Counted from the stretch's first letter, positions 27,470 to 37,301 are shown. The stretch is DNA of 64,000 bases from Adhaeribacter swui (GCF_014217805.1 NZ_CP055156.1:1928585-1992584); one strand, 5' to 3'. Program-made: numbers and translations. Notes: generated by a model from the sequence alone, not told the origin.

Positions 27470-30400
27470 TTAAAATTTAACATTCAGGTTAAATCCTAAG
27501 CTGCGGGTTAAAGGCAAACTCGGCCAGAAATCTAAACCGGTCTGGTTATCGGAGGCATTATTTACCTGCTCGGGGTCCATGTTTTCGGTCCATTTCTTCA
27601 GCACGGCCACGTTGTTGGCTACCGCACTAAATTTCAAACCTTTAATGAAAAACTTCTGGGGCAACATCTTGGTAAAGTCGTAGCTCAGGGTAATCTGGCG
27701 TAACTTCCAGAAACCGGCGTTGTACACAAAATCTTCGAACACGCCGTTGGCGTTGGGCCACTCGTAAAAAGGCTGCACGGGTGCCCGGGTGGTATTTACT
27801 TCGCCGTCGGGGTTTACGCCCTGGCCAATCACGTAACCTTCTTCGCGGCCCACCAAGGTTCTTTTGTGCAAGCCATGGCGCAGGTAGTTCATGTTGGAGC
27901 CGCCAATCATTTTATGACCTAGTTTAAAGTCGATGAGGGTAGAAAGGCTCACTCCTTTATAAGTAAACGTGTTGGTAATACCGCCAAAGTACCTTGGTAA
28001 AGCGCTGCCTACGTTTACTAAACCACCCCGCAAAGGCGTACCGCTGGTTTTATTAAATACTTGCCGACCCTGGTCGTCGCGGAGGTAGCTAAAGGTGTAT
28101 AACTGGCCAATTGGCTGACCAACAACCTGGCGCAGCGTCGTTCCGCCGGAACCTCCCACTACAATCATGGTATCGGCGGCGTTTAAGCCCAGGGTAAGTA
28201 CTTCCGAAGTATTGTAAGAAGCGTTAAAGCTTACATCCCACCGGAAAGCAGGCGTGTTCACTGGCGCCGCGGAGATTAACATTTCCACGCCTTTGTTCAT
28301 GCTTTTACCCACGTTAATTAAGCGGTTGGTGTACGACGAAGCATCGGAAACCTGAGCCGCCAGAATCTGGTCGTTGGTTATTTTGCGGTAGTAAGCAATA
28401 TCAAACCCTAAGAAATTGTTAAACAACTTTAATTCTAAACCTACTTCGGCTTCGGCAACGCGCAAGGGTTTTAAATTCGGGTTCGGGATGGTAGAGGCGT
28501 TAATACCACCTACCGGTACTACCTGGCCCGATGGGTTCGGGAATAAGTTGTTGTTTACGCTGTAATATAAGGCGTTGGAATACGGCGCTACATTATCGTC
28601 ACCCACCTCGGCGTAAGCGGCCCGTAACTTACCAAAAGAAAGCCAGGCCGGCATACTCTCAAACGCTTGCGAGAACACAAAGCTACCAGTAACTGATGGG
28701 TACAAAATGCTGCGGTTTTGCGGCGCTAAGGTCGAGAACCAGTCGTTGCGGGCGGTAACGTTCAGGTACAAATACTCCCGGAAAGACAAGGTAGCGGCGC
28801 CGTACAAAGAATTTACTTTGCGTTCGGATAAGCTGTAGAATGGGTTTTTCACCCGGCCGTTCATTACGGTGTACAAGCCCGGCTGAATAAAGTCCTGCAC
28901 GGTTACGCTGTTATAATCCATGCGCACGTAGCGGGTATTACCGCCCAGCGTTACATCCACGCCAAAATCGCCGAAAGTGCGGTTCGCGCCCAAGATAAAG
29001 TCGTAGTTGCGTTCCCGGAACCGGCGTACATCCTGGGTGTAGCTGCCGTTAATAAAGCCAACCGGAGCCGGGGCAATAGCAGCGTAACCATTGGGCACGT
29101 TATAATCCTGGTCGCGGGTGTAAAAATCCTGAGCAATGCGGCCTTGCAAGTACAGCCAATCGGTGAACTGGTATTTTAAGGCAATGTTTCCGAACAGCCG
29201 GTCGCGGCGGATATTCTCGAAATGCTGGTTAACGGCGTAATACGGGTTGTTGCGTACCAAAAAGCGGGCAAACGGAAACTCGTAACCGTTGGGCAATAAC
29301 TGGTTTTGTTCCAGCGCTTCAAAAGGCATGGAGTTGGCCAAAGTCATTACCACGGTTGGTGTAGCAAACTCTTGTCCGTTAATTTGGGGCGGATTTTTAT
29401 TGTACTCGTTGGAGTAGTTTAAATTACCCGAAGTAGAAAGTTTTTTAGAAATATTTTGGTTGAAGCCTAAGTTGATGGTTTTGCGGTTGAACTTGGAATT
29501 CGGCACAATGCTTTTGCTGTCGAGGTTGGCAAAAGAAAGGCTAAAACCGCCGTTTTCGCCGTTATTGGATACCCGCACGGTGTTGGTAAAGTTGGTGCCC
29601 ACGTTGTAAAACTTGCGGATGCGGTTGCGTACCGGTTCGTAGGGCCAGGTTTCACCATCGAATAAAATCTGCGTCATGCCGGGCTGAAATTTTTCGCCGA
29701 AACTCCACACGCCCGATAAAGGATTGGGAGCTTGTGGCCGTACACCGCCTTCGCCTTGGCCGTACTCGTATTGGAAATCGGAGAAATCTAATGGTGTTTC
29801 GGTGGTTAAGTTGGTGTTGTATTCTACGCCTAAACCTTTTCCTTCGCCCCGGCTTTTAGTAGTAATCATGACCACTCCGTCTTTAGCCCGGGAGCCGTAA
29901 AGAGCCGCCGCCGTAGCGCCTTTCAACACGGTCATAGATTCAATATCATCGGGGTTAATGCTTTGCAGACCGTCGCCGCCGTCGGAGTTGTTGGCTACCC
30001 GGTTGCCGTAGTTGCCACCTAAAGCGTAGTTAGAGTTATCTACTGGCACGCCGTTAATTACAATAAGCGGACTGTTCTGGCCGGCAAAAGAAGATTGACC
30101 CCGAATCCGGATTTTACTCGAACCACCCGGACCGGTGGCCATGGTAGAAATATTAACGCCCGCCATTTTACCTTGCAAGCCACTCATCACGTTAGGTGTG
30201 CGGTTTACGGCAATCTGGTCGGCGTTAACGGTGGCGGTGGCATAGCCCAAAGTTTTGGCTTCCCGTTTAATACCCAGCGCGGTAACTACTACCTCGTCCA
30301 GGGCTTTGGTATCCGTGGACATAGTAACATTAATTACGGAGCGGTTGTTGACGTTTACGGTTTGGTTGGTATACCCAATGTAAGAAAAAATAAGCGTGGC

Positions 30401-30604
30401 ATTGCCGGGAGCATTTATAGTAAAGTTACCTTCCGCATCAGTAACGGTACCTTGGTTGGTGCCGCTAACCTGGATGCTTACTCCCGGAAGGCCTTCATTT
30501 TCCGAACCGGTCACTTTTCCGGTAATCCGGTCATCCTGTGCTAATACCGGCACCTGACATAAAATCAGAAGCAGGAGAATTAATTGTAAAGCTTTTTTCA
30601 ACAT
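27470..30604 (-). CDS. SusC/RagA family TonB-linked outer-membrane transporter (pair 2)
   Basis: About 1044 residues from 30604 (MLKKALQLILLLLILCQVPVLAQ), where the signal peptide is complete; an ATG 11 codons upstream (30637) would place extra residues in front. Domains are a carboxypeptidase-like domain with GKVTGSENEGLPGVSIQ, a plug with NVMSGLQGKMAGVNI and DDIESMTVLKGATAAALYGSRA, and a beta-barrel ending GFNLNVKF. Its conserved LDEVVVTALGIKREAKTLGYA segment is typical of SusC-like proteins paired with SusD-2. It imports oligosaccharides with the downstream lipoprotein. Confidence 0.93.
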   Translation of the reverse strand: MLKKALQLILLLLILCQVPVLAQDDRITGKVTGSENEGLPGVSIQVSGTNQGTVTDAEGNFTINAPGNATLIFSYIGYTNQTVNVNNRSVINVTMSTDTKALDEVVVTALGIKREAKTLGYATATVNADQIAVNRTPNVMSGLQGKMAGVNISTMATGPGGSSKIRIRGQSSFAGQNSPLIVINGVPVDNSNYALGGNYGNRVANNSDGGDGLQSINPDDIESMTVLKGATAAALYGSRAKDGVVMITTKSRGEGKGLGVEYNTNLTTETPLDFSDFQYEYGQGEGGVRPQAPNPLSGVWSFGEKFQPGMTQILFDGETWPYEPVRNRIRKFYNVGTNFTNTVRVSNNGENGGFSLSFANLDSKSIVPNSKFNRKTINLGFNQNISKKLSTSGNLNYSNEYNKNPPQINGQEFATPTVVMTLANSMPFEALEQNQLLPNGYEFPFARFLVRNNPYYAVNQHFENIRRDRLFGNIALKYQFTDWLYLQGRIAQDFYTRDQDYNVPNGYAAIAPAPVGFINGSYTQDVRRFRERNYDFILGANRTFGDFGVDVTLGGNTRYVRMDYNSVTVQDFIQPGLYTVMNGRVKNPFYSLSERKVNSLYGAATLSFREYLYLNVTARNDWFSTLAPQNRSILYPSVTGSFVFSQAFESMPAWLSFGKLRAAYAEVGDDNVAPYSNALYYSVNNNLFPNPSGQVVPVGGINASTIPNPNLKPLRVAEAEVGLELKLFNNFLGFDIAYYRKITNDQILAAQVSDASSYTNRLINVGKSMNKGVEMLISAAPVNTPAFRWDVSFNASYNTSEVLTLGLNAADTMIVVGGSGGTTLRQVVGQPIGQLYTFSYLRDDQGRQVFNKTSGTPLRGGLVNVGSALPRYFGGITNTFTYKGVSLSTLIDFKLGHKMIGGSNMNYLRHGLHKRTLVGREEGYVIGQGVNPDGEVNTTRAPVQPFYEWPNANGVFEDFVYNAGFWKLRQITLSYDFTKMLPQKFFIKGLKFSAVANNVAVLKKWTENMDPEQVNNASDNQTGLDFWPSLPLTRSLGFNLNVKF

Positions 30605-31252
30605 AAATGGCTTCGTTAAAAAGTAATACAAATTCAAAACAAGCAGTAATTTCTCCTCGTAAGAGGCAGGATGGACAGAATAACCAGTTTTAGAATATCA
30701 ATTTTTTAAATTTTTAAAATATTCCGGGCTGGTACCAGCTACAAAAAGCTCCATCGTGGGGCGTGTAAGGGTGTCATTGCTTTCATTTCTTAATTCGATA
30801 AATCCAGATTAAGCTACCCTGTAAGACCCCCGGAAGGAGCAATGAACCGGTACTTCATTTATATAAAAGCACCAGATCTTAATCAAGGATAGGCTTAAGA
30901 ATCGGATAAAAAATAAATTCAGGTATCGCTTTATTACTTCACCAGTACGTCAGTACTACTTCAATTTGCTAATTCACTACAAAAGCGCAGGATTCATTAA
31001 AATTCTTCATTGATTTTACCTGGAGTTTAAATTCTATTCAGGTTAAAAATTTAAAATTTTCGTTGAATGATCCTGTTTTTCTTTCACGAAAGCCTGTTTC
31101 GGCTACCTGACGTAGATTGGTGCGCCATTTTTAGATTTGTTGTAAGCCCTCAATTTTTAAAAATTTATACTTTGGGAGCCTACAGCCAGAGAAGAAAACC
31201 CAATCAACAGCTCTAGGCAATTTTTTAAATTTTTAAAATCCAGGCCGGGCTT
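30605..31252. other. 648-base intergenic region upstream of SusC pair 2
   Basis: No ORF of note. Three AT palindrome blocks occur (near 30701-30720, 31043-31060 and 31221-31238). The part next to 30604 must hold the SusC promoter and leader, but I cannot point to a specific site. Confidence 0.4.
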
Positions 31253-32491
31253 TTACCAATCTACTACCGAGCCGTCGCGCGGATCGTACGATTCGGGGTT
31301 TTTCCAGTCGTGGCCAATTTTATCTTTTATCTTGTCTTCGTCGAGTTCAACTCCTAAACCGGGCCCGGTGGGGATGAGCACGTTACCGTCTTTTTCCAGC
31401 TTAAAAGGTTTTTTTAAATAGCCTTCGCCCAACGAAACCTGCTCCTGCACCAAAAAATTAGGAATGCTGGCGGCCAACTGCAAACCAGCGGCTAAAGAAA
31501 TCGGGCCCATGGGGTTATGCGGCGCAATCGGAATGTAGTAGGCTTCGGCCATCCCGGCAATAATGCGGCCTTCGGTAATACCGCCGGCGTGACATAAATC
31601 GGGTTGTAAAATGCTGGCGGCTTTTTTCTCCAGGATTTCGCGGAAGCCCCATTTAGTAAATATTCGTTCGCCGGCCGCAATGGGCAAATGCGTACCGTGA
31701 GCAATCTCGGCTAAAGTATCTACATTTTGCGCCTGGCAAGGCTCCTCCACGAACATCGGCTGATACGGCTCCAGTTCTTTAATTAAAACCTTGGCGGTTT
31801 GCGGCGAAATGGCTCCGTGGAAGTCAATGGCAATGTCCATGTCTTTGCCGCCGGCCTGGCGCAAAGAGGCAAAATTATCGGCAGCGTACTGAATAAATTT
31901 GGGGTTTTCGACCATACGAGCGGGGTTTTCTTTGGCTACCCCGGTTTTAATGGTTTTATACCCTTCTGCTACTCTTTTCTTCATGTCGTCGGCGTTGCTG
32001 GCGCGGCCGTAAACCCGCACCCGGTCGCGGGTAGGGCCGCCAAACAGTTCGTACACCGGCACATTGAGTAGTTTGCCTTTAATATCCCACAAAGCATGGT
32101 CAATGCCGCTTAAAGCGCTGGTTAAAATAGGACCACCGCGGTAAAATGCGTGACGGTAAATGGCTTGCCAATGGTGCACCACCTGCCGCGGGTCTTTGCC
32201 AATTAAGTAAGGTTCAATCTCTTTGATGGCCGTTTGAATGGTAAGCGCGCGGCCTTCCAGTAACGGTTCGCCCAGACCCACCACGCCGGCATCGGTATGA
32301 ATGCGCAGAAAAATCCAGCGGGGCTTAATCAGGAAAGTTTCCAGGCGGGTAATTTTTACTTTATCCTTATAATAGTTTTTAGGCGGCCCGGAAGCATAGG
32401 CGTAGGAAGAAGAAGGCAGTAATAATCCCATACCAGCCACTCCCAAAACCGACTCGATGGCTTTGCGTCGGGAAATACTAGTTTTGTTCAT
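31253..32491 (-). CDS. dgoD: D-galactonate dehydratase-like enolase-superfamily enzyme
   Basis: 412 residues. An export-type leader with SRRKAIESVLGVAGMGLLLPSSSYA precedes the enzyme. The DgoD signatures are visible: SGIDHALWDIKGK, IAIDFHG for the first metal ligand, VEEP, AGERIFTKWGFREILE, QPDLCHAGGITEG and APHNPMGPI with the catalytic His. DgoD converts D-galactonate to 2-keto-3-deoxygalactonate. Kinase and aldolase genes for that product lie 3-5 kb away, supporting the call. The predicted twin-arginine-like leader is odd, because Escherichia coli DgoD is cytoplasmic. The symbol reflects the closest known function. Confidence 0.82.
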   Translation of the reverse strand: MNKTSISRRKAIESVLGVAGMGLLLPSSSYAYASGPPKNYYKDKVKITRLETFLIKPRWIFLRIHTDAGVVGLGEPLLEGRALTIQTAIKEIEPYLIGKDPRQVVHHWQAIYRHAFYRGGPILTSALSGIDHALWDIKGKLLNVPVYELFGGPTRDRVRVYGRASNADDMKKRVAEGYKTIKTGVAKENPARMVENPKFIQYAADNFASLRQAGGKDMDIAIDFHGAISPQTAKVLIKELEPYQPMFVEEPCQAQNVDTLAEIAHGTHLPIAAGERIFTKWGFREILEKKAASILQPDLCHAGGITEGRIIAGMAEAYYIPIAPHNPMGPISLAAGLQLAASIPNFLVQEQVSLGEGYLKKPFKLEKDGNVLIPTGPGLGVELDEDKIKDKIGHDWKNPESYDPRDGSVVDW

Positions 32492-32739
32492 AGAAGATGT
32501 TATTATTTTAAAAATTAATTAGTAATTCTTCTTTTAGCAGGCCGAGCAACAAAAATTGTCCCGCCAAAGTCAATGAATAAAAATTTGTTTTTGCTCTTAA
32601 TGACTTAGTTTGTAGTATTTCCAGGCGGTAAGAAATAATCTTTTAATTGTTTAGATTTTTCTCCGGGCCTTTATGTTAAGGTTGTATCTTTTATTAAAAC
32701 AGGAAGTATAAATAACCTGTCTGTTCTTTACATAAGTTG

Positions 32740-33981
32740 CTACCAGTTGTGCACCGCTCCGTCTGGGCTATGTAAAATCGGGTGCGGGAATTTGGTATTG
32801 GAGGTAATTTCCATCACGAAATCAGCTTTTTTGGGGTTAAACTTTACGCCCAGACCCGGTGCCGGATTGAGATAAAGTTTGCCGTTTTTAAAATGCACGT
32901 AATCGTCGTTGAAGTAAGGAATTTTCTCGGGTTCGCCGCCGGCCAGTTCAATCATGGCCCGAATAGGACTGCTGGAACCGAGCACGTGTACTAAAGCCGC
33001 CGTAGATAAAGGACCCGTAAAGTGCGGAATCATGCCCACGTAGTGCGTTTCGGCGATTGAAGCTATTTTTTTAAATTCCGTGATGCCGCCGGTATTAGGC
33101 AGCGTCACCCGCGAGTAATCAATTAAATGCTGTTCCATCAGGGTGTTAATGTCCCAACGGTCGCCGAATTGTTCGCCTACCGTTAAAGGCACTTTCAGCA
33201 TGGGCCGTAGGGTACGGAATACTTCCGGGTTCTCGGAGCGAATGGGATCTTCCACGAAGTAAGGTTCCAGTTCTTCCAGGGCTGTACATATTTTTATAGC
33301 TTCGGGGGTATCAAAACGCGTGTGTAAGTCAATGGCCCACTTGCCGCCGCCACCCACTGCCGCATCTATCCGTTTCGAAAATTCAATGGTTTTCTTGGCG
33401 TTTTCGTAAAAATCGAACCGGGTATCTCCGTTGCCCCCGGTGGGGCCAATGCGGTAAGCGCGTAAACCTGCTTCAATGCAATCGCGGGCGCGTTGTTCTT
33501 CGTCTTTGGCTTTGGAAGCCCGGAAACCGGTAGCGTAACATTCTACGTAATCGCGGGTAGCGCCACCGAGTAACTCATACACCGGCACGTTCAGGGCTTT
33601 ACCTTTAATATCCCACAAAGCCATTTCTAGGGCGCCTAAGGCGTGCAGTTTTTCGCGGCCCGGCGGGTAAAACATGCCCCGGTATAAGGTTTGCCAGATA
33701 TGTTCAATCCGGAAAGGATCTTCTCCGATCATCATTTGGGCGCATTGCTCAATCATGTCTTTAGAGCCGCCTTCGCCAATACCAATAATGCCGCCGCTGG
33801 TTTCTATTTCTACGATGCCCCGGGCCTGGTTAAACAAAGGCTTGTTGTAGCCGGGCGCACTGTAGTACCGGATTTTCGTAATTTTCATTTTAGAAGCCGC
33901 TTCGGCTTTTATTAGCGGAAAACCGGCCAGCACAGCGGCTGAGCCCAACAGCGTAGATTTTAAAAAATGGCGTCGTTGCAT
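32740..33981 (-). CDS. enolase-superfamily (mandelate racemase-like) enzyme of unknown sugar acid
   Basis: 413 residues, starting MQRRHFLKSTLLGSAAVLAGF, again an export-type leader. The barrel has ALEMALWDIKGKALNVPVYELLGG, AIDLHTRFD, FVEDPI, VGEQFGDRWDI, TLPNTGGITEFK and IPHFTGPLS. The final His-Phe-Thr-Gly-Pro in place of HNPLGP or HGPGD sets it apart from both other enolase-family genes in the locus, so it probably handles another acid sugar. A candidate LacI operator (34027-34040) lies 46 bases upstream of its start. Confidence 0.78.
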   Translation of the reverse strand: MQRRHFLKSTLLGSAAVLAGFPLIKAEAASKMKITKIRYYSAPGYNKPLFNQARGIVEIETSGGIIGIGEGGSKDMIEQCAQMMIGEDPFRIEHIWQTLYRGMFYPPGREKLHALGALEMALWDIKGKALNVPVYELLGGATRDYVECYATGFRASKAKDEEQRARDCIEAGLRAYRIGPTGGNGDTRFDFYENAKKTIEFSKRIDAAVGGGGKWAIDLHTRFDTPEAIKICTALEELEPYFVEDPIRSENPEVFRTLRPMLKVPLTVGEQFGDRWDINTLMEQHLIDYSRVTLPNTGGITEFKKIASIAETHYVGMIPHFTGPLSTAALVHVLGSSSPIRAMIELAGGEPEKIPYFNDDYVHFKNGKLYLNPAPGLGVKFNPKKADFVMEITSNTKFPHPILHSPDGAVHNW

Positions 33982-34026
33982 GGTATGTAAATGAATAGTA
34001 GGTACTTTTATAAACCGCGAAAAATA

Positions 34027-34040
34027 TTTAATCGATTAAG
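34027..34040. promoter_or_regulatory. candidate LacI-family operator
   Basis: TTTAATCGATTAAG is a near-perfect palindrome centred on CG (34033-34034), the usual form of LacI-family sites. It lies upstream of the enolase-family gene (start 33981) and 23 bases after the LacI gene's stop. Confidence 0.5.
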
Positions 34041-34062
34041 CTAAAAATTTAAAAAAAGCCGC

Positions 34063-35088
34063 TCAGGCTTTCATTCTGGACGATTCCCGGCTGACCAGTT
34101 TTGCCTCCATAAGTACCTGGCGCATGCCTTCTTCCGGATTTTTTAATTTTTTTACTAAAAGCTCCACCGCTGTTTTGCCTAAATCACCAATGGGTTGGTG
34201 CAAGTAAGTAATGGGGCAATAATATAAATCAAACACCTCGGCTTGCCCGAAACTAACAATGGCTACATTGGCCGGTACATTTAAATGCAACTCGTTTAAA
34301 TACTTTAAACCATTGGTGGCTAAGCTGTACGTAGCAAAAATAATGGCTTCCACGGGGGCATCACCCAAAACCATGTCGTCTATGGCTGCCCGTACCTCTT
34401 TCTCTATGTGCTGAATGCGTACTTCTTTTAGCCAGTTTTTATTGAGGTTAATGTTTTTTTCTTTTAAAGCTTGCTGGTAACCCCGGATTCTTTCCTGCAT
34501 GTGAAAGAGCTGCGACTTATAACCAATAAACCCAATGCGGCGGTATTGATGATGAATTAAATGAATGCCTGCATCGTAGGCAGCTTTAAAATTATTAATT
34601 GACACAAAGTCCGATTGAATTTCCGGAAAGTACCGGTCCAGTAAAACAAAAGGTACTTGCTGTTCTTTTAAATAATGAATCTGGCTCTGCGAATTCTCCG
34701 ACGAAACGATTATAAAACCGTCTACCTGGCGATTTAACAGCACATTTAACAAATCCCAAGAGTTATCCGGGTTTTCGTCGGAGCTGCCAATAATTACCGT
34801 GTAACCCGATTTTTTGGCTTCGTCTTCTACAATCCGGGCAATGTTGGCGAAGAATGGATTCGAGATGTCCGCTATTATTAAACCAATGGTATACGTTTTA
34901 CCGCTTCTTAAACTTTTTGCCAGATGGTTGGGCTGGTAGTTTAGCTCTTTAGCTATTTGCTTAATTTTTAAAGCGATTTCCTGGCCAACCCGGCTTTCTT
35001 TTTCTTTCCCGCTCAATACATAAGAAACCAGGGCTGTAGAAACCCCGGCTTTTTGAGCAATGTCTTTTAAAGATATTTTTTTATTCAT
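34063..35088 (-). CDS. LacI family transcriptional regulator
   Basis: 341 residues. An N-terminal helix-turn-helix (SLKDIAQKAGVSTALVSYVL, residues 5-24) and hinge helix (PNHLAKSLRSGKTYTIGLI) are followed by a periplasmic-binding-protein-like sensor domain (DISNPFFANIARIVEDEAKK; FGQAEVFDLY). It is divergent from the DgoK/aldolase/MFS genes and next to three sugar-acid dehydratase genes, so it likely senses a sugar acid or ketodeoxy sugar. CG-centred palindromes occur at 34027, 35128 and 35429, consistent with self-control and control of both flanking operons. Confidence 0.93.
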   Translation of the reverse strand: MNKKISLKDIAQKAGVSTALVSYVLSGKEKESRVGQEIALKIKQIAKELNYQPNHLAKSLRSGKTYTIGLIIADISNPFFANIARIVEDEAKKSGYTVIIGSSDENPDNSWDLLNVLLNRQVDGFIIVSSENSQSQIHYLKEQQVPFVLLDRYFPEIQSDFVSINNFKAAYDAGIHLIHHQYRRIGFIGYKSQLFHMQERIRGYQQALKEKNINLNKNWLKEVRIQHIEKEVRAAIDDMVLGDAPVEAIIFATYSLATNGLKYLNELHLNVPANVAIVSFGQAEVFDLYYCPITYLHQPIGDLGKTAVELLVKKLKNPEEGMRQVLMEAKLVSRESSRMKA

Positions 35089-35127
35089 CTAACAAGGATA
35101 GAAACAAAAAGCTTATCTCAAACATAA

Positions 35128-35141
35128 TTTAATCGTTTAAA
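35128..35141. promoter_or_regulatory. candidate LacI-family operator (autoregulatory)
   Basis: TTTAATCGTTTAAA with CG centre at 35134-35135, 40 bases upstream of the LacI start. It matches the site at 34027 in 11 of 14 positions. Confidence 0.5.
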
Positions 35142-35428
35142 CAAAAAAAATGTAAAAGCCAGATTTTTAAAAATTTACTAATTTTACGGTTAACCTTAGT
35201 GTATGCTTATGTAATCTTTAAATAATCTGCTTTTTTATTGTATAAAATTTAATAATTCTAACTTGAAAAGCACTTATCACTTATATTTTTTAAATTTTGT
35301 TAATACTTGCAGTGTTTTATTATTGGATTTAATATTTAAAAAGCTGGAATAATACGTTTTATATAATGGCTGTTTAACAATTTAGGTTAGAATTAAATAA
35401 AATTTAAAAAATTAATTTTAAAATATTG

Positions 35429-35442
35429 TTTTAACGATTAAG
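35429..35442. promoter_or_regulatory. candidate LacI-family operator (dgo genes)
   Basis: TTTTAACGATTAAG has a CG centre at 35435-35436 and the same right half as the 34027 site. It lies about 160 bases upstream of the kinase start. The left half is degenerate. Confidence 0.35.
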
Positions 35443-35603
35443 CTTAATATATTGGCGTTGATTTAACCAGCCGACAAGCCCTGCGCAACTAAAAAAGTAT
35501 TTTTAGTACACCCGGCTTTTCATCAAACTAATGTTTTTTAAAGGGCACAAACCCTGCATACGCCTTAACTTATCCTCTTCACTTATAGCTGCTTTTAATT
35601 TAG

Positions 35604-36617
35604 ATGAGAAATAATTTGTTATGTTGTGATTGGGGAACCTCGTCTTTTCGGTTAAGATTGGTAAACCAGGATAATCTGCAGATTGTAGGAGAAGTTTTTG
35701 GGCCGGAGGGGATTGCTACTACGTTTAACGCCTGGGCGGCCGCTAATCAAACCAGTCCGGTTCCCCGGAAGCAGTATTTTCAGCAGCAGTTGCGTCAGCA
35801 AATAATGGCGTTAGCCCAGCAACTAGGAATTTCCCTCGACACGGTTCCAATAGTTTTATCCGGAATGGCTTCGTCGTCGCTGGGTTTGGAAGAGTTGCCT
35901 TACGCCGAATTGCCTTTTGCCGTAGATGGCAGCCAGGCCGGCGTGCATTATTTCGGCAGTCAGCCAGATTTTCCGCATGATTTAATGTTGATTTCCGGGC
36001 TGCGCACCCAACAGGATGTAATGCGCGGCGAAGAAACCCAGCTAGTCGGTTTAATTGAGTTAATGGAAACGGCTAGCATTTCGGAGGAAGCTATTTTTAT
36101 TTTTCCCGGCACCCACTCCAAACACATTATCGTGCGCCAGCAACAGGTAGTAGATTTTCAAACCTACATGACCGGTGAGGTTTTTAATTTAATGGCCGAC
36201 GGCAGCATTTTAAAAGATTCCATCGAGAGTCCAGTTACGAAAGAAATAAGCGAATCAGAATTAAATGGTTTCCGGCAAGGCGTACAGGAATCGGGCAAAG
36301 CCGGCATTTTACACGGTTTATTTACCGTTAGAACCAACCAGCTATTTCAAAATTTAAATAAAAAGCAAAACTACTTTTACCTGAGCGGTCTGCTAATTGG
36401 TACCGAACTCCGCAGCTTGCAGCAAAAAGATACTCCCCAGATTATTTTAAGCAGCGGCAGCAACTTGTATGAGTTTTACAAATTGGCCGTGGAAGAACTG
36501 GGCTTAACGGAGCATACCATAACCATACCGCCCGACCTGATTGACAGGGCAGCCATAGCCGGGCAGGTTACTATTTTTCAAAATCAGCTTTTACACGATA
36601 TTAAAACTACAGAATGA
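35604..36617 (+). CDS. dgoK: 2-dehydro-3-deoxygalactonokinase
   Basis: 337 residues of the DgoK family (ASKHA fold). CCDWGTSSFRLRLV near residue 8 is the phosphate-1 loop. GMASSSLGLEELPYAELPF, MRGEETQLVGL, FPGTHSKHI and LSSGSNLYEFYKLA follow family order. It phosphorylates 2-keto-3-deoxygalactonate for the next enzyme in the De Ley-Doudoroff pathway. The stop overlaps the aldolase start by four bases (ATGA at 36614-36617), so translation is coupled. The first gene of a three-gene + strand operon, likely under the LacI regulator. Confidence 0.92.
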   Translation: MRNNLLCCDWGTSSFRLRLVNQDNLQIVGEVFGPEGIATTFNAWAAANQTSPVPRKQYFQQQLRQQIMALAQQLGISLDTVPIVLSGMASSSLGLEELPYAELPFAVDGSQAGVHYFGSQPDFPHDLMLISGLRTQQDVMRGEETQLVGLIELMETASISEEAIFIFPGTHSKHIIVRQQQVVDFQTYMTGEVFNLMADGSILKDSIESPVTKEISESELNGFRQGVQESGKAGILHGLFTVRTNQLFQNLNKKQNYFYLSGLLIGTELRSLQQKDTPQIILSSGSNLYEFYKLAVEELGLTEHTITIPPDLIDRAAIAGQVTIFQNQLLHDIKTTE

Positions 36618-37264
36618 GCGAGCTAAAATTTTCGGCGGAGCGATTTAACCAGATGCCTTTAGTTGGTATTATCCGGAATATTTCACCGGAGGCCATCCAA
36701 CAAATTTTGCCTTTGTACCTGGAAGCCGGTTTTACTACCATCGAAATTACCATGAATACGCCCGGGGTAGACGCAATGATTGCGCAGGCACTGGAACAGT
36801 ATTCCGACCGGTTAAATGTAGGCGCTGGTACGGTTTGCAATACCCAGGATTTAAAAAAAGCCTTAGCCGCGGGTGCCCAGTTTATTGTTACGCCTATTAT
36901 AGATAAAAAAGTAATCCGGGCGTGCGCCGAACAAAATATCCCGATTTTCCCGGGTGCCTACACGCCTACCGAAATATACCGGGCCTGGTCTTTGGGCGCT
37001 ACCATGGTAAAAGTGTACCCGGCTACAGCTTTGGGGCCGGAATACATTAAAGACGTAAAAGCGCCTTTAAATCAAATAAAGTTAATGCCGACGGGTGGTG
37101 TAAACCTTGCTAACCTAGCCAGCTTCTTAAAAGCCGGAGCCGATGGATTTGGCATTGGCAGCCAACTGTTCGATAAAAAAATGATTCAGGAAGAAGACTG
37201 GCAGGCATTGAAAGCGCATTTCGAAGCTTTTGCCAAGCAATATAGAGCCGCACGAAACCAATAA
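36614..37264 (+). CDS. 2-dehydro-3-deoxy-6-phosphogalactonate/gluconate aldolase
   Basis: 216 residues, a class I (Schiff-base) KDPG/KDPGal aldolase. FTTIEITMNTPG, NVGAGTVCNTQDLKKALAAGAQFIVTPI, FPGAYTPTEIYRAWSLGATMVKVYPA and LMPTGGVN are visible; the Lys in MVKVYPA is the Schiff-base residue. It cleaves the phosphorylated ketodeoxy acid to pyruvate and glyceraldehyde-3-phosphate. The coupling to dgoK argues for the galactonate version (DgoA), but sequence alone does not separate DgoA from Eda. Confidence 0.9.
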   Translation: MSELKFSAERFNQMPLVGIIRNISPEAIQQILPLYLEAGFTTIEITMNTPGVDAMIAQALEQYSDRLNVGAGTVCNTQDLKKALAAGAQFIVTPIIDKKVIRACAEQNIPIFPGAYTPTEIYRAWSLGATMVKVYPATALGPEYIKDVKAPLNQIKLMPTGGVNLANLASFLKAGADGFGIGSQLFDKKMIQEEDWQALKAHFEAFAKQYRAARNQ

Positions 37265-37301
37265 TCGCATCTAAAATTTAAAAATTTTAAAAAACAGATT
37301 T

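Larger units (their letters stand above)
35089..35603. promoter_or_regulatory. divergent AT-rich control region between LacI and DgoK genes
   Basis: About 515 bases with no ORF and very high AT content. Two palindromes centred on CG occur, TTTAATCGTTTAAA at 35128-35141 and TTTTAACGATTAAG at 35429-35442, one near each gene. The first is 40 bases upstream of the LacI start. Several AT palindrome blocks (35163-35176, 35283-35296, 35399-35424) are interspersed. Confidence 0.55.
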
